In this document: positions 53,157 to 62,526 of the stretch, one piece after another
Position numbering within the stretch: the first letter of the stretch is position 1
Layout: each line of letters opens with the position of its first letter
NCBI RefSeq assembly: GCF_000526495.1
Contig: NZ_JAGE01000002.1
Coordinates: forward strand, 372,001 to 436,000
DNA: 64,000 nt
Source: Ruminiclostridium josui JCM 17888
Lineage (GTDB): Bacteria; Bacillota; Clostridia; Acetivibrionales; DSM-1351
Direction of reading: 5' to 3'
Notes under the pieces: model-generated
What the model was told of the DNA's origin: nothing
Database searches by the model: none
The model's input: only the letters and a program-made list of their open reading frames with translations
Translations under genes and position numbers: made by a program

Positions 53157-53324
53157 TCCATCATTCCTTATATTTAATGCTATTTAATAATATTATGCAG
53201 ATACATTGGGAGGTTATCCATGAAAAGTATTCCAGAAATGTTTTGAATAATTTTTGCTAAAACTCCATAAATTCTTCATGTTGGAATTGCCAACTATTTA
53301 GTAAAGCATTAAAAGGAGGATTAA

Positions 53325-53867
53325 ATGTTAGGCAAGTATAGAAAGCTTCTGATAGGCTGCACTTTGGTATTACAGCTTTTCTTTATTTCAACTAATGTAA
53401 TGGCCTCAAACAGTCAATCAGAAGCTGCAATAACCAATATTGATATAAGAAGTACATCGGTTTTAGATACAACTGATTACAACGGGTACATTGTAAAAAT
53501 GGTAGTTGACTATGCCAAGAAATTTATTGGTGTAAAATATGTTTATGGTGGGACAAGCCCAGATGGGTTTGATTGTTCCGGTTTCATTGGGTATGTATAT
53601 AAGAAATTCGGCGTCAAGCTAGCCAGAACTGCACAAAGTATGTATTCTAACGGTAAGAAAGTATCAAGAAATGCTTTGAAAGCAGGAGATATACTGTTTT
53701 TTGATGCTTCCTCCAGAAGCAAAGTAGGAGCAGTTAACCATGTAGGTATTTATTTAGGCGGTGATAAATTTATTCATGCATCCTCTTCAAAAGGCTCTGT
53801 TCGTATTCAAAAATTATCCCAATACAAAGGTTTATATATAGGTGCAAAAAGAGTTATAGACTACTAA
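53325..53867 (+). CDS. Secreted NlpC/P60 cell-wall peptidase
   Basis: 180 residues. A signal peptide (LLIGCTLVLQLFFISTNVMASN) exports it. The NlpC/P60 domain has the nucleophile Cys in PDGFDCSGFIGYVYKK, the histidine in VNHVGIYLGGDKFIHASS and the third polar residue after it. There are no SH3 or LysM repeats, so it is a minimal cell-wall endopeptidase cutting peptidoglycan stems. AAAGGAGGA precedes the ATG. Its stop lies inside a 26-bp palindrome. Confidence 0.92.
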   Translation: MLGKYRKLLIGCTLVLQLFFISTNVMASNSQSEAAITNIDIRSTSVLDTTDYNGYIVKMVVDYAKKFIGVKYVYGGTSPDGFDCSGFIGYVYKKFGVKLARTAQSMYSNGKKVSRNALKAGDILFFDASSRSKVGAVNHVGIYLGGDKFIHASSSKGSVRIQKLSQYKGLYIGAKRVIDY

Positions 53868-53888
53868 AACAATATATATTGTTTTAGT
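53863..53888 (+). terminator. 26-bp perfect palindrome overlapping the NlpC/P60 stop codon
   Basis: ACTAAAACAATAT and ATATTGTTTTAGT are exact reverse complements. The stop codon TAA (53865-53867) lies in the left arm, so translation termination and RNA folding overlap. Confidence 0.65.
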
Positions 53889-54018
53889 ACAGCCTAATAA
53901 TATATAATATAGGTGTAATTATGTAACTTATGGTTATAATGTGAAATTCAGGCGACAAATGTACTACGTATATGTAATTCTATTTAATTTAAATAATATT
54001 ATTGGGAGGATGTAAAAT

Positions 54019-54966
54019 ATGAGAAATTTTCCGCTGATTTTTAACAGTGAACTTAATTGCATTTCAAGTCCCATAATTTCATTTATGGCATGGAAAGGTT
54101 TGGAGTATAGGCTGGCTTTTTCATATATATGGGGTTTCAGCTTTAATGACGAAGATCAAGCTTATCCTGGAGCATTAGGACCAAGAATAGAAGAAGGTTT
54201 CAATAATATATTTGAATGTCTGTCTTATTTTTATAATGTAGAGATTAACAGACATTATGATATAGGGACAGAAGAAATATATCAACTGGTTAAAGAAGAA
54301 ACTTCAAAAGGTATGCCTGTAATTATTTTCACAGATATGTATAACTGTGTATGGACTAATTTGTTTAAAAAAGTACACCTTAATCATTCATGCACAGTAG
54401 TAGATTTAGATAAAGAGAGAAATCTATTTTGCATTGATTCGGCACCTCCCTGTGATGGAGCAATTATGAAAATTGAGGACTTTCATGAAAGTTGTACCGG
54501 GTGTCTCACTATAAATTTAGATAAATATAAGGATAGTGAAATTGATTGGCGAGTTATTCTACATAATGCTGTAAACCGTGCAAATAAAAATGAAGCTTTT
54601 TCTTCCTTGGACAGATTCGTAAATAGTTTTAAAAGCTCCTTTGATTTGGAAGCTGAATTGAAAACTGCCCACGGAAATGATCCGCATAATGCCCATATTA
54701 TATGGAGGCTTTTGAGAATATCCGGTGGTAGGACGCTTTTTAGTATTTTTTTAGAGTATTTAGGTGAAAAGTACAATAACATTGAATTACTCAATTTTTC
54801 TAAAGAATTTAAATCAATAAGTGACAAATGGAAAATTAATCACGCACTTGTTTTGAGATATATGAAAAATCCTGAAAACAAAGACATCCTTAATAGAATT
54901 TCAAATAACTTTTCAATTATTTCAGAATCAGAAGCTAAAATGGCAGATAAATTATTAAAACTATAA
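54019..54966 (+). CDS. BtrH N-terminal-domain-like protein
   Basis: 315 residues, no signal peptide. The first ~130 residues resemble the BtrH N-terminal domain, a papain-like fold in which the catalytic Cys (SELNCISSPI, near residue 14) and a later His (LNHSCTVVDLD) are conserved. BtrH-type enzymes transfer acyl groups from carrier proteins in natural-product pathways. The rest is helical. A GGGAGGA site precedes the ATG. It stands alone between NlpC/P60 and the cellulase genes, with no carrier protein next to it. Acyltransferase, transglutaminase-like or peptidase activity are all possible. Confidence 0.7.
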   Translation: MRNFPLIFNSELNCISSPIISFMAWKGLEYRLAFSYIWGFSFNDEDQAYPGALGPRIEEGFNNIFECLSYFYNVEINRHYDIGTEEIYQLVKEETSKGMPVIIFTDMYNCVWTNLFKKVHLNHSCTVVDLDKERNLFCIDSAPPCDGAIMKIEDFHESCTGCLTINLDKYKDSEIDWRVILHNAVNRANKNEAFSSLDRFVNSFKSSFDLEAELKTAHGNDPHNAHIIWRLLRISGGRTLFSIFLEYLGEKYNNIELLNFSKEFKSISDKWKINHALVLRYMKNPENKDILNRISNNFSIISESEAKMADKLLKL

Positions 54967-55054
54967 TATATAGTATTATTTATGAAAAAATAACAAAATG
55001 ATTGCATTTTTTTCGTACAACCTTTTACAAAATTATTTTATTAATGTATTAATT

Positions 55055-55063
55055 TGGTATAAT
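55055..55063 (+). promoter_or_regulatory. Extended -10 promoter for the first GH9 gene
   Basis: TGGTATAAT (TG-n-TATAAT) is a strong extended -10 box. No good -35 box is 17 bases upstream. The transcript would have a leader of about 85 bases ending in AGGGGGAG. Confidence 0.5.
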
Positions 55064-55154
55064 TGTTGTAAGGAGCTCTTTTTTACCATAATAAGGCTAA
55101 AGGAGTTCCGGTAAATTTAATACATATAAAATAATTTTTAGGGGGAGTTAAACA

Positions 55155-58031
55155 ATGTCAAGAGTACGAAAAGAAAGGAAAAAGAGGCTGTCGATTTTGC
55201 TGGTTCTTGCTCTTATTGCAGGACAAATTATGTCGATGGTTACGGTATCGGCGGAAGCACCGCCAACTTCTTTTACTCCGGCTGAAGGCTGGGAGGATTA
55301 TGATTATTTTAACTTTGCAGAAGCATTGCAGAAATCACTTTATTTTTACGATGCAGAGAAATGCGGCGAAGAAGCCGGTTGTGACAAAGGAGGCAGGCTT
55401 GAATGGAGGGGTTCCTGCCACGAAGGTGATGCAGCAATTCCACTAGAATACACATCACTATCAGATGAATTCTTAGCGAAGTACAGAGACATTATTGACC
55501 CAGACGGGGACGGAACTGTAGATGTACATGGAGGATTTCATGATGCTGGAGACCATGTTAGATTTGGTCTTCCTCAGAGCTATGCTGCGGCTACATTAGG
55601 ATGGGGCTTTAATGAATTCAGAGATGCATTTAAAGCAATTGGTGAAGAAGAGCATATGATAGAAATTTTAAGATATTTTACTGACACATTTTTACGTTGC
55701 TCTTACTTTGATAAAAACGGAGAATTAATTGCATTTTGTTATATGGTTGGTGAAGGTGACGTAGACCACTGTTATTGGGGACCACCAGAATTATATCCAG
55801 AAGAATATCAAAGGACCAGACCTGCTGATTTTGCAACTTATGATTCACCTGGTAGTGATGTTTGTGCTAGTACCGCTACAGCACTTGCTACATCATACAT
55901 GAACTTTAAGGATGAAGATCCGGAATATGCAGCTGAGTGTCTAAGAGTTGCAGAAGCAATGTATGATTTTGCCGTTAAGTACAGAGGAAAGCACCAAGGT
56001 GATGGCTACTATACATCCGATTATGATGAAGATGAATTAGCTTGGGCTGCTGCATGGTTATATGAATGTACTGGCAACATGGACTACATAGATGACATTA
56101 CTAGAGTTGATGAAACAGGAAACTATGTTGGATATATGAAGAGAATTATACCTGAAACATTTAAGCAGAATGTTTGGTACAATTCATGGGTACATTGCTG
56201 GGATGCAGTATGGGGAGGAACATTCCTGAAACTGAATCAATTATTCCCTGAAAATGAGCTGTTTGAATTTATTGCTAGATGGAATGTAGAATTTTTATCA
56301 GGTGGTAAGTGCCCACATGAAGATCCTACAGATAAAAACTACTATAAAACATCACCAGCAGGATATACAATGATAAACGGTTGGGGTTCTGCACGTTATA
56401 ATACTGCTGCTCAACTATCTGCACTTGTTTTCATGAAAAATAACCCTGACAGACCTGATTTTGGAGAATGGGCTAAGGGTGCGATGGAATACCTTATGGG
56501 AAGAAATCCTATGGGTTATTCATATATAGTAGGTTACGGCTATGAAAAGGGACTGCCTTTTGCTCGTCATCCACACCATAGAGCGGCTCATGGTTCAAAA
56601 ACAAATAGCATGAATGACCCTGAGGAACACAGACACATTTTATGGGGTGCATTGGCTGGTGGACCAGACTTAAATGACTACCATATAGATTCAACTACTG
56701 AGTACGCGTATAACGAAGTAACTGTTGATTATAATGCAGCATTTGTTGGAGCTCTTGCAGGATTATATCATTATTATGGACAGGGACAAGAGCCAATACC
56801 AAACTTCCCTCCAAAGGAACCAAGAACAGACGATTACTATTGCGAAGCAAAAGTGGCAAGAGAGACCGCAGACAGTACACAAGTAGTATTAAAGATTCAT
56901 AACGAGTCAAGCCAACCTCCTCATTATGAAACTGGAATGATGGCAAGATATTTCTTTAATATTGATGAGTTACTAAAAAATGAGCAAACAATTGATGATA
57001 TAATCTTCTCTGTTGAATACGATGAACAGATTTCAATGCAACAGGATCCTATAAAATTAACAGGGCCATTTAAATGGGATGATGCGGGAACATACTATTA
57101 TCAATTTGATTGGAGCGGCAGTAAAATCTATGGAGACAGAGAGCTTCAAATATCATTTAGAGTTAAACAGGATAAAAACTACTTGACTCATTGGGATTCA
57201 TCAAACGATTACAGTAAAGAAGGTCTTACTACTGAATATGCAGTAACAAAGAAAATCCCTGTATATTTGGATGGTAAATTAGTATATGGTGAAGAAGCTC
57301 CAAAACTTGACCCTAAAGATCCATCTGATGAAGATCCGGATACTACTCCGCCACAAATTCAGTTATTGTATAAGACTGGAGAAGTTGATTTAACAAAAAA
57401 TACAATAAGATCAACTATAAATATTAAGAATACTGGTACTGTTCCAGTTAAATTATCAGATATTAAAGTTCGTTATTGGTTCACAAATGACGGAAGTGCA
57501 CAAAATACATTTGTATGTGACTATGCTGTTTGCGGTGCAGAAAATGTACTAGGAAAATGCTATAGCATAGATAATCCGGTAACGGGCGCTGATACATATT
57601 GTGAAATTTCATTTACAGACAATGCTGGTATTCTCGGCGCAGGTGGAACTACGGGAGATATACCTTTCAGAATTGAAGGAGATTCAGAATATGATAAGTC
57701 AAATGACTATTCCTACAATTCAAAAATGGATACTCTTGGTGTAAACGACAAAATAACTGCCTATATCAAGGATGAGCTCAAATGTGGTATTGAACCAGTT
57801 AAAATAATAATTGATAATCCTATAAAAATTGGTGACTTAGATAATAGCGGAGATATTAATGCTTTAGACATTGCTATATTGAAAAAGTATCTACTTGGAA
57901 CTCTACAATTAGATGCAACTGCTTTGGTTGCAGCAGATGTAAACGGGGACGGCTCAGTTGATGCTATTGATTTTGCTTTATTCAAAAAGCATCTTCTTGG
58001 TACATTGCCTTCATTCCCTGTAGAAGACTAA
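55155..58031 (+). CDS. Cellulosomal endoglucanase, GH9-CBM3c-CBM3-dockerin
   Basis: 958 residues. Signal peptide about 1-33 (LSILLVLALIAGQIMSMVTVSAEA). GH9 catalytic domain about 40-545 with Asp130 and Asp133 (FHDAGDHVRFG), the HPHHRAAHGS histidine loop and the catalytic acid Glu521 (YNEVTVDYNAAF). The fused CBM3c about 565-715 begins TDDYYCEAKV and typically guides the chain in processive endoglucanases. A second CBM3 about 735-880 (VRYWFTNDGSAQNTF) follows, then a type I dockerin about 895-958 with two calcium loops (DLDNSGDINALDI and DVNGDGSVDAIDF). The dockerin anchors it to the scaffoldin cohesins outside the cell. It is a tandem paralogue of the next gene. Confidence 0.96.
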   Translation: MSRVRKERKKRLSILLVLALIAGQIMSMVTVSAEAPPTSFTPAEGWEDYDYFNFAEALQKSLYFYDAEKCGEEAGCDKGGRLEWRGSCHEGDAAIPLEYTSLSDEFLAKYRDIIDPDGDGTVDVHGGFHDAGDHVRFGLPQSYAAATLGWGFNEFRDAFKAIGEEEHMIEILRYFTDTFLRCSYFDKNGELIAFCYMVGEGDVDHCYWGPPELYPEEYQRTRPADFATYDSPGSDVCASTATALATSYMNFKDEDPEYAAECLRVAEAMYDFAVKYRGKHQGDGYYTSDYDEDELAWAAAWLYECTGNMDYIDDITRVDETGNYVGYMKRIIPETFKQNVWYNSWVHCWDAVWGGTFLKLNQLFPENELFEFIARWNVEFLSGGKCPHEDPTDKNYYKTSPAGYTMINGWGSARYNTAAQLSALVFMKNNPDRPDFGEWAKGAMEYLMGRNPMGYSYIVGYGYEKGLPFARHPHHRAAHGSKTNSMNDPEEHRHILWGALAGGPDLNDYHIDSTTEYAYNEVTVDYNAAFVGALAGLYHYYGQGQEPIPNFPPKEPRTDDYYCEAKVARETADSTQVVLKIHNESSQPPHYETGMMARYFFNIDELLKNEQTIDDIIFSVEYDEQISMQQDPIKLTGPFKWDDAGTYYYQFDWSGSKIYGDRELQISFRVKQDKNYLTHWDSSNDYSKEGLTTEYAVTKKIPVYLDGKLVYGEEAPKLDPKDPSDEDPDTTPPQIQLLYKTGEVDLTKNTIRSTINIKNTGTVPVKLSDIKVRYWFTNDGSAQNTFVCDYAVCGAENVLGKCYSIDNPVTGADTYCEISFTDNAGILGAGGTTGDIPFRIEGDSEYDKSNDYSYNSKMDTLGVNDKITAYIKDELKCGIEPVKIIIDNPIKIGDLDNSGDINALDIAILKKYLLGTLQLDATALVAADVNGDGSVDAIDFALFKKHLLGTLPSFPVED

Positions 58032-58116
58032 CATCTTTGATAACTGATTATATCTGAAATAGTATAAACTCAAAATTAATTCAATCACATTTATTATATT
58101 AACACTAAAATATTCT

Positions 58117-58177
58117 ACAAAAGACCGTACTCCTAATCTATTTGAACGTATGTAAACTAGAGAGTACGGTCTTTTGT
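58117..58177 (+). other. 16-bp perfect stem-loop between the two GH9 genes
   Basis: ACAAAAGACCGTACTC (58117-58132) and GAGTACGGTCTTTTGT (58162-58177) pair exactly across a 29-base loop, ending with TTTTGT. It could be a terminator, or an RNA-processing stem that sets different amounts of the two cellulases. Confidence 0.65.
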
Positions 58178-58232
58178 GGAAATCATTTTTTTAAGTTCTC
58201 TTATAAAAATTCCCAAGAGGGAGGTATTAAGC

Positions 58233-61118
58233 TTGAATAGATTTATAAAGAATAGAAAAGTTTTAAATCTAAAAAGTATTGTAGCAATGCTTTTAAGTGT
58301 TAGTATAATTGCTGGACAATTTCTATTATCAGCAAATATATTAGCAGCAGAAAATACTGGTTCAAATACAGATGCTACATCAACATCAAAATTTACTCCT
58401 AAAGAAGGATGGGAGGATTATAATTACTTTAACTTTGCAGAAGCATTGCAAAAATCAATTTATTTTTATGATGCTAATAAATGCGGACCGGGTATTACAG
58501 GAGGAAGGCTGGAATGGAGAGGTGATTGCCATGTGGGAGACTGCAATATTCCCCTTGAAAACACTTCACTTTCTCCTGAATTCATAGAAAAGTATAGAAA
58601 TATACTTGACCCCGATGGAGATGGAACAGTAGATGTTCACGGCGGATTTCATGATGCCGGAGACCATGTTAGGTTTGGACTTCCCCAGAGCTATACTGCC
58701 GGTACTCTCGGATGGAGTTTCTACGAATTTAGGGATGCCTTCAAGAAGTCAGGGCAAGAAGAACATATGATTGATATTTTAAAGACCTTTACTGATACAT
58801 TTTTACGTTGTTCTTTTCTTGATGAAAATGGAGATTTAATTGCTTTTTGTTATATGGTTGGTGAAGGAGATTTAGATCACTCATATTGGGGACCACCTGA
58901 ATTATATCCCGATAGTATACCAAGACCAGCAGATTTTGCTACGGTAGAATCTCCAGGTAGTGATGTTTGTGGTAGTACAGCTGCAGCACTTGCTACATCT
59001 TATTTGAATTTTAAGGATGATGAACCTGAATATGCAGAGAAGTGTTTGACTGTTGCAAAGGCTATGTACAAGTTTGCAAAGGAAAACAGAGGAATGTCAA
59101 AAGGTGATGGTTACTATACATCAGCATATGACGATGATGAAATGGCTTGGGCAGCAGTATGGCTGTACGCTTGTACTGGCAATATGGACTATATAGACGA
59201 TATTATGTCTGTGTCAGAAGACGGCAGATACTATACTGGATATTTGCAAAAAATCATACCTGATACATTCAACACAAATATGTGGTTCAACACATGGTGT
59301 CACTGTTGGGATGCTGTATGGGGCGGAGTGTTTATAGTTTTAAATACATTATTCCCGGAAAATGAGTTATATGACTATATTGCTCGTTGGAATATAGAAT
59401 ATTTGTCAGGTGGTATGGCAAAGCATAAGGAGCCAAACGACAATGGCTATACTTCAACTTCTCCAGCAGGATATACAATGATAAATGGATGGGGTTCTGC
59501 CCGTTATAACACAGCAGTTCAATTATGTGCACTTGTTTATATGCAGCATCACCCTGAAAGAACAGATATGGGTGCATGGGCAAAGAACCAGATGGAATAT
59601 CTAATGGGAAGAAATCCAATGGGGTATTCATATATAGTAGGTTATGGTTATGAGCAAGGTTTGCCTTTTGCAAAGCATCCACATCACAGAGCTGCTCATG
59701 GCTCTAAAACATTAAGTATGAATGATCCGCCGGAACACAGGCATATCTTGTGGGGAGCGCTGGTTGGTGGACCAGACAAAGATGACTACCATCAGGATGT
59801 AACAACCGATTTCGTTTATAATGAGGTTGCTGTTGACTATAATGCTGCATTTGTAGGTGCTTGTGCAGGGCTGTATAAGTTCTACGGTGAGGGGCAGGAG
59901 GTTATACCTAATTTCCCTCCAAAAGAACCTGAAACTGATGATTATTATTGTGAGGCGCGTGTAGAAAGAGAGATAAAAGAAAGCACGCAGGTAGTTATTA
60001 AATTGCACAATGAGTCAAGCCGTCCTCCCCATTATGAAACAGGAATGAAGGTAAGATATTTCTTTAACATTAGTGAACTGCTTGATTGCGGACAGACCAT
60101 TAATGATGTTGAAATGAGCATAGCATATGATGAACAGATTTCACTACAACAGGAGCCTATTACATATAAAGGCCCAATAAAGTGGGATGATGCCGGAACA
60201 TATTATTATGAATTTGATTGGAGCGGCAGAGAAATATATGGGGACAGAGAGTTGGCATTTACGTTAACAGCAAAGCAGGATTCAAATTATATGACTCACT
60301 GGGACCCAACTAATGACTTTAGCAGGAAGGGCCTTACAAGTGATTACGTACTAACTAAAAATATTCCTGTATACATGAATGGCGTTCTAACATTTGGAGA
60401 GGAGGCTCCAAAACTTACTCCGAAAGATCCTGATGACAATCCTGATACTACACCGCCTTCAATAAAGGTTCAGTATAAGTTTGGTGCAGCTCATAACCTA
60501 TCAAATACATTAAGGGCTACAGTTAATATAGTGAACGATGGAACTGTTCCTGTAAATTTATCAGACGTAAAATTGCGCTATTGGTTTACAAATGATGGTA
60601 GTGTGCAGAACACATTTACATGTGAATATGCACCATGTGGTACAGAAAATGTAATAGGTAATTGCTACAGTCTGGATAATGCTGTGGAGGGTGCGGATAC
60701 ATATTGTGAAATTTCATTTAAAGATGCTGTTGGCAAACTTGCACCAGGGGCAAGCACAGGAGATATACCATTTAGGATAGAAGGCTCATCTGATTATGAC
60801 CATAGAAATGATTATTCATGTAATCCTGAAATGGAAAGCAATTATGGAGACAATAGCAAAATTACAGCTTATATAAAAGGAGAGCTCAAGTATGGAGTTG
60901 AACCTGTTACAGTTATTGATATTAAGCTAGGAGATATAGATGGTAGTGGAACTGTAGATGCTATTGATTTTGCTTTAATGAAAAAATATCTCCTTGGTTC
61001 TTTACAATTGGATTCAGAGAGCAGTATCAGGGCAGATGTAAACAAAGATAATTCTGTTAATGCAATCGACCTTGCACTACTCAAAAAGTATCTGCTAGGT
61101 ACAATATCTGACTTTTAG
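58233..61118 (+). CDS. Cellulosomal endoglucanase, GH9-CBM3c-CBM3-dockerin (paralogue)
   Basis: 961 residues. The TTG at 58233 is chosen because GGGAGG lies 8 bases upstream and the protein then begins with a normal signal peptide (NLKSIVAMLLSVSIIAGQFLLSANILAAE); a longer frame from 58176 lacks a ribosome site. The order is the same as in the previous gene: GH9 with Asp141 and Asp144 (FHDAGDHVRFG) and Glu531 (YNEVAVDYNAAF), CBM3c (TDDYYCEARV), CBM3 (LRYWFTNDGSVQNTF) and a dockerin with DIDGSGTVDAIDF and DVNKDNSVNAIDL. The two proteins match along their whole length, so the pair arose by tandem duplication with some later divergence. Confidence 0.95.
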   Translation: MNRFIKNRKVLNLKSIVAMLLSVSIIAGQFLLSANILAAENTGSNTDATSTSKFTPKEGWEDYNYFNFAEALQKSIYFYDANKCGPGITGGRLEWRGDCHVGDCNIPLENTSLSPEFIEKYRNILDPDGDGTVDVHGGFHDAGDHVRFGLPQSYTAGTLGWSFYEFRDAFKKSGQEEHMIDILKTFTDTFLRCSFLDENGDLIAFCYMVGEGDLDHSYWGPPELYPDSIPRPADFATVESPGSDVCGSTAAALATSYLNFKDDEPEYAEKCLTVAKAMYKFAKENRGMSKGDGYYTSAYDDDEMAWAAVWLYACTGNMDYIDDIMSVSEDGRYYTGYLQKIIPDTFNTNMWFNTWCHCWDAVWGGVFIVLNTLFPENELYDYIARWNIEYLSGGMAKHKEPNDNGYTSTSPAGYTMINGWGSARYNTAVQLCALVYMQHHPERTDMGAWAKNQMEYLMGRNPMGYSYIVGYGYEQGLPFAKHPHHRAAHGSKTLSMNDPPEHRHILWGALVGGPDKDDYHQDVTTDFVYNEVAVDYNAAFVGACAGLYKFYGEGQEVIPNFPPKEPETDDYYCEARVEREIKESTQVVIKLHNESSRPPHYETGMKVRYFFNISELLDCGQTINDVEMSIAYDEQISLQQEPITYKGPIKWDDAGTYYYEFDWSGREIYGDRELAFTLTAKQDSNYMTHWDPTNDFSRKGLTSDYVLTKNIPVYMNGVLTFGEEAPKLTPKDPDDNPDTTPPSIKVQYKFGAAHNLSNTLRATVNIVNDGTVPVNLSDVKLRYWFTNDGSVQNTFTCEYAPCGTENVIGNCYSLDNAVEGADTYCEISFKDAVGKLAPGASTGDIPFRIEGSSDYDHRNDYSCNPEMESNYGDNSKITAYIKGELKYGVEPVTVIDIKLGDIDGSGTVDAIDFALMKKYLLGSLQLDSESSIRADVNKDNSVNAIDLALLKKYLLGTISDF

Positions 61119-61180
61119 AATATTTAATGAAAGCTCCTTTCTGATTTGAAGATTGGATAAGAGCGTGACAAGGGTTTAAG

Positions 61181-61232
61181 AACAGAGAAATGCTTAATTT
61201 ATTACATTTATGCGTTTCTCTGTTTATTTTTT
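61181..61232 (+). terminator. Terminator after the second GH9 gene
   Basis: AACAGAGAAATGC (61181-61193) pairs with GCGTTTCTCTGTT (61212-61224), followed by TATTTTTTAT. Confidence 0.8.
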
Positions 61233-61270
61233 ATGTAAAAATAAATATTGAAAGAATTATAAAAAAGTAA

Positions 61271-61299
61271 TTGACATACTTTTAACCACATGTTACCAT
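61271..61299 (+). promoter_or_regulatory. Promoter of the sulfate transporter operon
   Basis: TTGACA at 61271-61276 and TACCAT at 61294-61299, 17 bases apart. The leader before the start at 61447 is about 140 bases. Confidence 0.55.
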
Positions 61300-61315
61300 T
61301 TTCATAACTTATAAA

Positions 61316-61325
61316 ACATATAGGA
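61316..61325 (+). promoter_or_regulatory. Sulfur-gene motif ACATATAGGA, copy 4
   Basis: It lies 17 bases after the -10 box. ATAAAACATATAGGA is identical to the copy in front of the JAMM gene (38251). Confidence 0.55.
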
Positions 61326-61446
61326 TTACTTGGGTATGTTGTATCTTTTTTTGAGGCTAATCATTTAACCAATAACCAAAAATTTTTAGCTTAAATACAT
61401 ACTAAGTATATATGTAAGCTATTATTCAATGAAGGAGTGATATGTT

Positions 61447-62505
61447 TTGAAGAATAAAATTCTTAAATTTAGTGTGATTACCATGTGTATACTATTTTTA
61501 TTTTCAGCATTAGCCGGGTGTGGCAATGCCCAAAATTCAAATAATGCATCTGGTTCATCACAAAACAACTCTATAACACTGTTAAATGTTTCATATGATC
61601 CTACAAGGGAGCTATATCAAGAATATAATGAAGCATTTATAAAATACTGGAAGGATAAAACAGGACAAACTGTGACAGTTCAGCAATCACATGGTGGTTC
61701 AGGAAGTCAGGCAAGAACAGTAATTGATGGAAACGAGGCAGACGTAGTTACTTTGGCATTAGCCTATGATATCGATTCAATTAATAAAAATAAAGAGTTA
61801 ATTAACAAGGAGTGGCAAAAACGTTTACCTGATAATTCAACACCATATACATCAACCATAGTATTTCTTGTGAGAAAAGGCAATCCAAAGAATATAAAAG
61901 ATTGGGATGACCTTGTTAAACCAGGGATACAGGTAATAACTCCAAATCCCAAAACCTCTGGTGGTGCTCGCTGGAACTATCTTGCGGCGTGGGGGTATGC
62001 TCTGAAAAAAAATAACAATGATAGTGAGAAGGCTAAGGATTTTGTCAGACAACTTTTTGAAAATGTACCGGTTCTGGACTCAGGAGCCAGAGGTGCAACA
62101 ACTACCTTTGTTGAACGCGGTTTAGGCGATGTATTAATAGCGTGGGAAAATGAAGCCTTTCTTTCGATAAATGAGCTTGGAAAGGATAAATTTGAGATTG
62201 TAATACCGTCGGTGAGTATTTTGGCTGAACCTCCGGTTTCTGTAGTTGATTCCGTTGTTGATAAAAAAGGTACAAGAAAGATTGCAGAAGCATATCTTCA
62301 ATACCTCTATAGTGATGAAGGTCAGGAAATAGCAGCAAAAAACTACTACAGACCAAGAAATCAGAATATTGAAAAGAAATATGCAACACAGTTCCCAAAA
62401 ATCAATCTATTTACTATAGACGAAGTTTTTGGAGGCTGGAACAAAGCTCAACAGGAGCATTTCAGCGATGGAGGAGTCTTTGACCAAATTTACATAAAAA
62501 AATAA
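61447..62505 (+). CDS. Sulfate/thiosulfate-binding lipoprotein
   Basis: 352 residues, TTG start at 61447 behind GAAGGAGTGA. A lipobox ([11 protein letters not shown]) anchors it to the membrane. The SBP/CysP fold is clear: [18 protein letters not shown] at the start, [18 protein letters not shown] (sulfate-binding loop), [10 protein letters not shown], and [13 protein letters not shown] with [22 protein letters not shown] later. It binds sulfate or thiosulfate for the CysT/CysW permeases that follow. The gene is preceded by the shared sulfur motif, so uptake is probably switched with cysteine status. Confidence 0.93.
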   Translation: MKNKILKFSVITMCILFLFSALAGCGNAQNSNNASGSSQNNSITLLNVSYDPTRELYQEYNEAFIKYWKDKTGQTVTVQQSHGGSGSQARTVIDGNEADVVTLALAYDIDSINKNKELINKEWQKRLPDNSTPYTSTIVFLVRKGNPKNIKDWDDLVKPGIQVITPNPKTSGGARWNYLAAWGYALKKNNNDSEKAKDFVRQLFENVPVLDSGARGATTTFVERGLGDVLIAWENEAFLSINELGKDKFEIVIPSVSILAEPPVSVVDSVVDKKGTRKIAEAYLQYLYSDEGQEIAAKNYYRPRNQNIEKKYATQFPKINLFTIDEVFGGWNKAQQEHFSDGGVFDQIYIKK

Positions 62506-62526
62506 TGAAGAATTGGAGGTGAAATT

